A DNA stretch of 53,222 nt. Source: an uncultured Halieaceae bacterium. Lineage in GTDB: Bacteria; Pseudomonadota; Gammaproteobacteria; Pseudomonadales; Halieaceae. Position numbers and translations under genes: made by a program. Location of the stretch: the NCBI GenBank assembly GCA_913045375.1, contig CAJWQE010000009.1:1-53222 (forward strand), in the 5' to 3' direction. How positions within the stretch are numbered: the stretch's first letter is position 1; every line of letters begins with the position of its first letter. Positions 52,772-53,222 of this stretch are shown here, in pieces. The notes beneath the pieces were generated by a model. It saw nothing but the letters and a program-made list of their open reading frames with translations. It had not been told where the DNA came from and did not search any database.

Positions 52772-53222
52772 CTAGTGCATGACTAGGCACTGCTGCCAAA
52801 ACATCAGCGCTGCGGGCGTCAGTTGAGTCGCGTGCCGTCTTATTAGGTAAAAGCGACGCGCCATTCTGGCGGGTGACGGGGTGGCAATTTCGATGAGCGT
52901 AGCGTCGGCCAATTCTCTCTCGACGACACGCCGCGACAGGCATCCAATGCCAACGGTCCTGGCCACGGCCCGCTTGATGGGCTCGTTATGCCGAAACTCC
53001 ATGGCGATATCGATATCACTTAAGTGCGCTGAAAAAGTGTCGTTGAACATGGTTCTAGCGCCTGAACCTCTCTCGCGTAGTACCCAAGGTGTGGATACGA
53101 GATCGGTCATTGACACTTTGGTTTTCGTCGCGAGTGGATGATCGGGACTTGCAAATACGACGAGTTCGTCCTCGAGCCACGGTTCACAAAAGATGGCGGG
53201 ATCTGTGACTGGGGATTCAATC
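52772..53222 (-). CDS. LysR-type transcriptional regulator, C-terminal part (runs off the window)
   Basis: Translating the minus strand from 53221 gives an open frame of 149 residues to the stop at 52772, with no start inside the window. It is the second half of a LysR effector-binding domain: LEDELVVFASPDHPLATK, then STPWVLRERGSGARTMF, and VGIGCLSRRVVERELA, a pattern shared with CysB/CbbR-like regulators. The N-terminal helix-turn-helix lies beyond 53222. The short ATG/GTG frame starting at 53116 is only part of this gene. Confidence 0.85.
   Translation of the reverse strand, partial: IESPVTDPAIFCEPWLEDELVVFASPDHPLATKTKVSMTDLVSTPWVLRERGSGARTMFNDTFSAHLSDIDIAMEFRHNEPIKRAVARTVGIGCLSRRVVERELADATLIEIATPSPARMARRFYLIRRHATQLTPAALMFWQQCLVMH

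Overview
The window reads as chromosomal DNA from an aerobic marine gammaproteobacterium, most likely of the OM60/NOR5 group (Halieaceae). This is an inference from gene content: acyl-CoA catabolism, an NAD-linked formate dehydrogenase, and a beta-glucan (laminarin-type) utilisation locus built around a TonB-dependent receptor with tryptophan-halogenase-like companions. Genes are densely packed on both strands, with many GTG/TTG starts and several clear intrinsic terminators. I see no rRNA, tRNA, CRISPR array, insertion sequence or phage gene.

Layout. 0.4-6.1 kb: soluble NAD+-dependent Mo/W formate dehydrogenase operon fdsG-fdsB-fdsA-fdhD, each gene overlapping the next. 6.2-11.7 kb: a TetR regulator, a palindrome that exactly fills the spacer of a candidate promoter, two proteins of the 2-hydroxychromene-2-carboxylate isomerase/DsbA superfamily, a glutathione S-transferase, a membrane-anchored unknown protein and a DUF2855 protein. 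12.1-13.5 kb: phosphatidylethanolamine synthesis pair psd-pssA. 13.8-18.9 kb: LCAD-like acyl-CoA dehydrogenase, a secreted cyclase-family hydrolase, a CaiB-type CoA transferase/racemase and a succinate-semialdehyde dehydrogenase.

18.9-42.2 kb is the most distinctive region. Two lipoprotein GH3 exo-glucosidases and one very large lipoprotein GH16 endo-glucanase with three tandem C-terminal repeats of unknown function flank a 983-residue TonB-dependent receptor. The receptor gene is followed on the same strand by a tight four-gene unit: flavin-dependent halogenase, SapC-like protein, JmjC/cupin-8 protein and a second halogenase. A LytS/LytTR two-component pair lies directly upstream of the GH16 gene, and an SSS-type sodium/sugar symporter follows the second GH3. 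A plausible scheme is surface endo-cleavage by GH16, oligomer uptake by the receptor, terminal glucose release by the GH3 enzymes and glucose import by the symporter. The halogenase/SapC/cupin unit has no explained role and is the best candidate here for an undescribed system.

42.3-53.2 kb: coniferyl-aldehyde-dehydrogenase-like enzyme, two crotonase-fold proteins, transaldolase, two tandem DAHP synthases about 84% identical to each other, glutaryl-CoA and isovaleryl-CoA dehydrogenases, two flavin/FMN reductases, and the C-terminal part of a LysR regulator cut by the window end. Two inverted repeats with identical TGGTGAC/GTCACCA arms, at 16.0 kb and 22.4 kb, suggest a shared regulator of some acyl-CoA genes.
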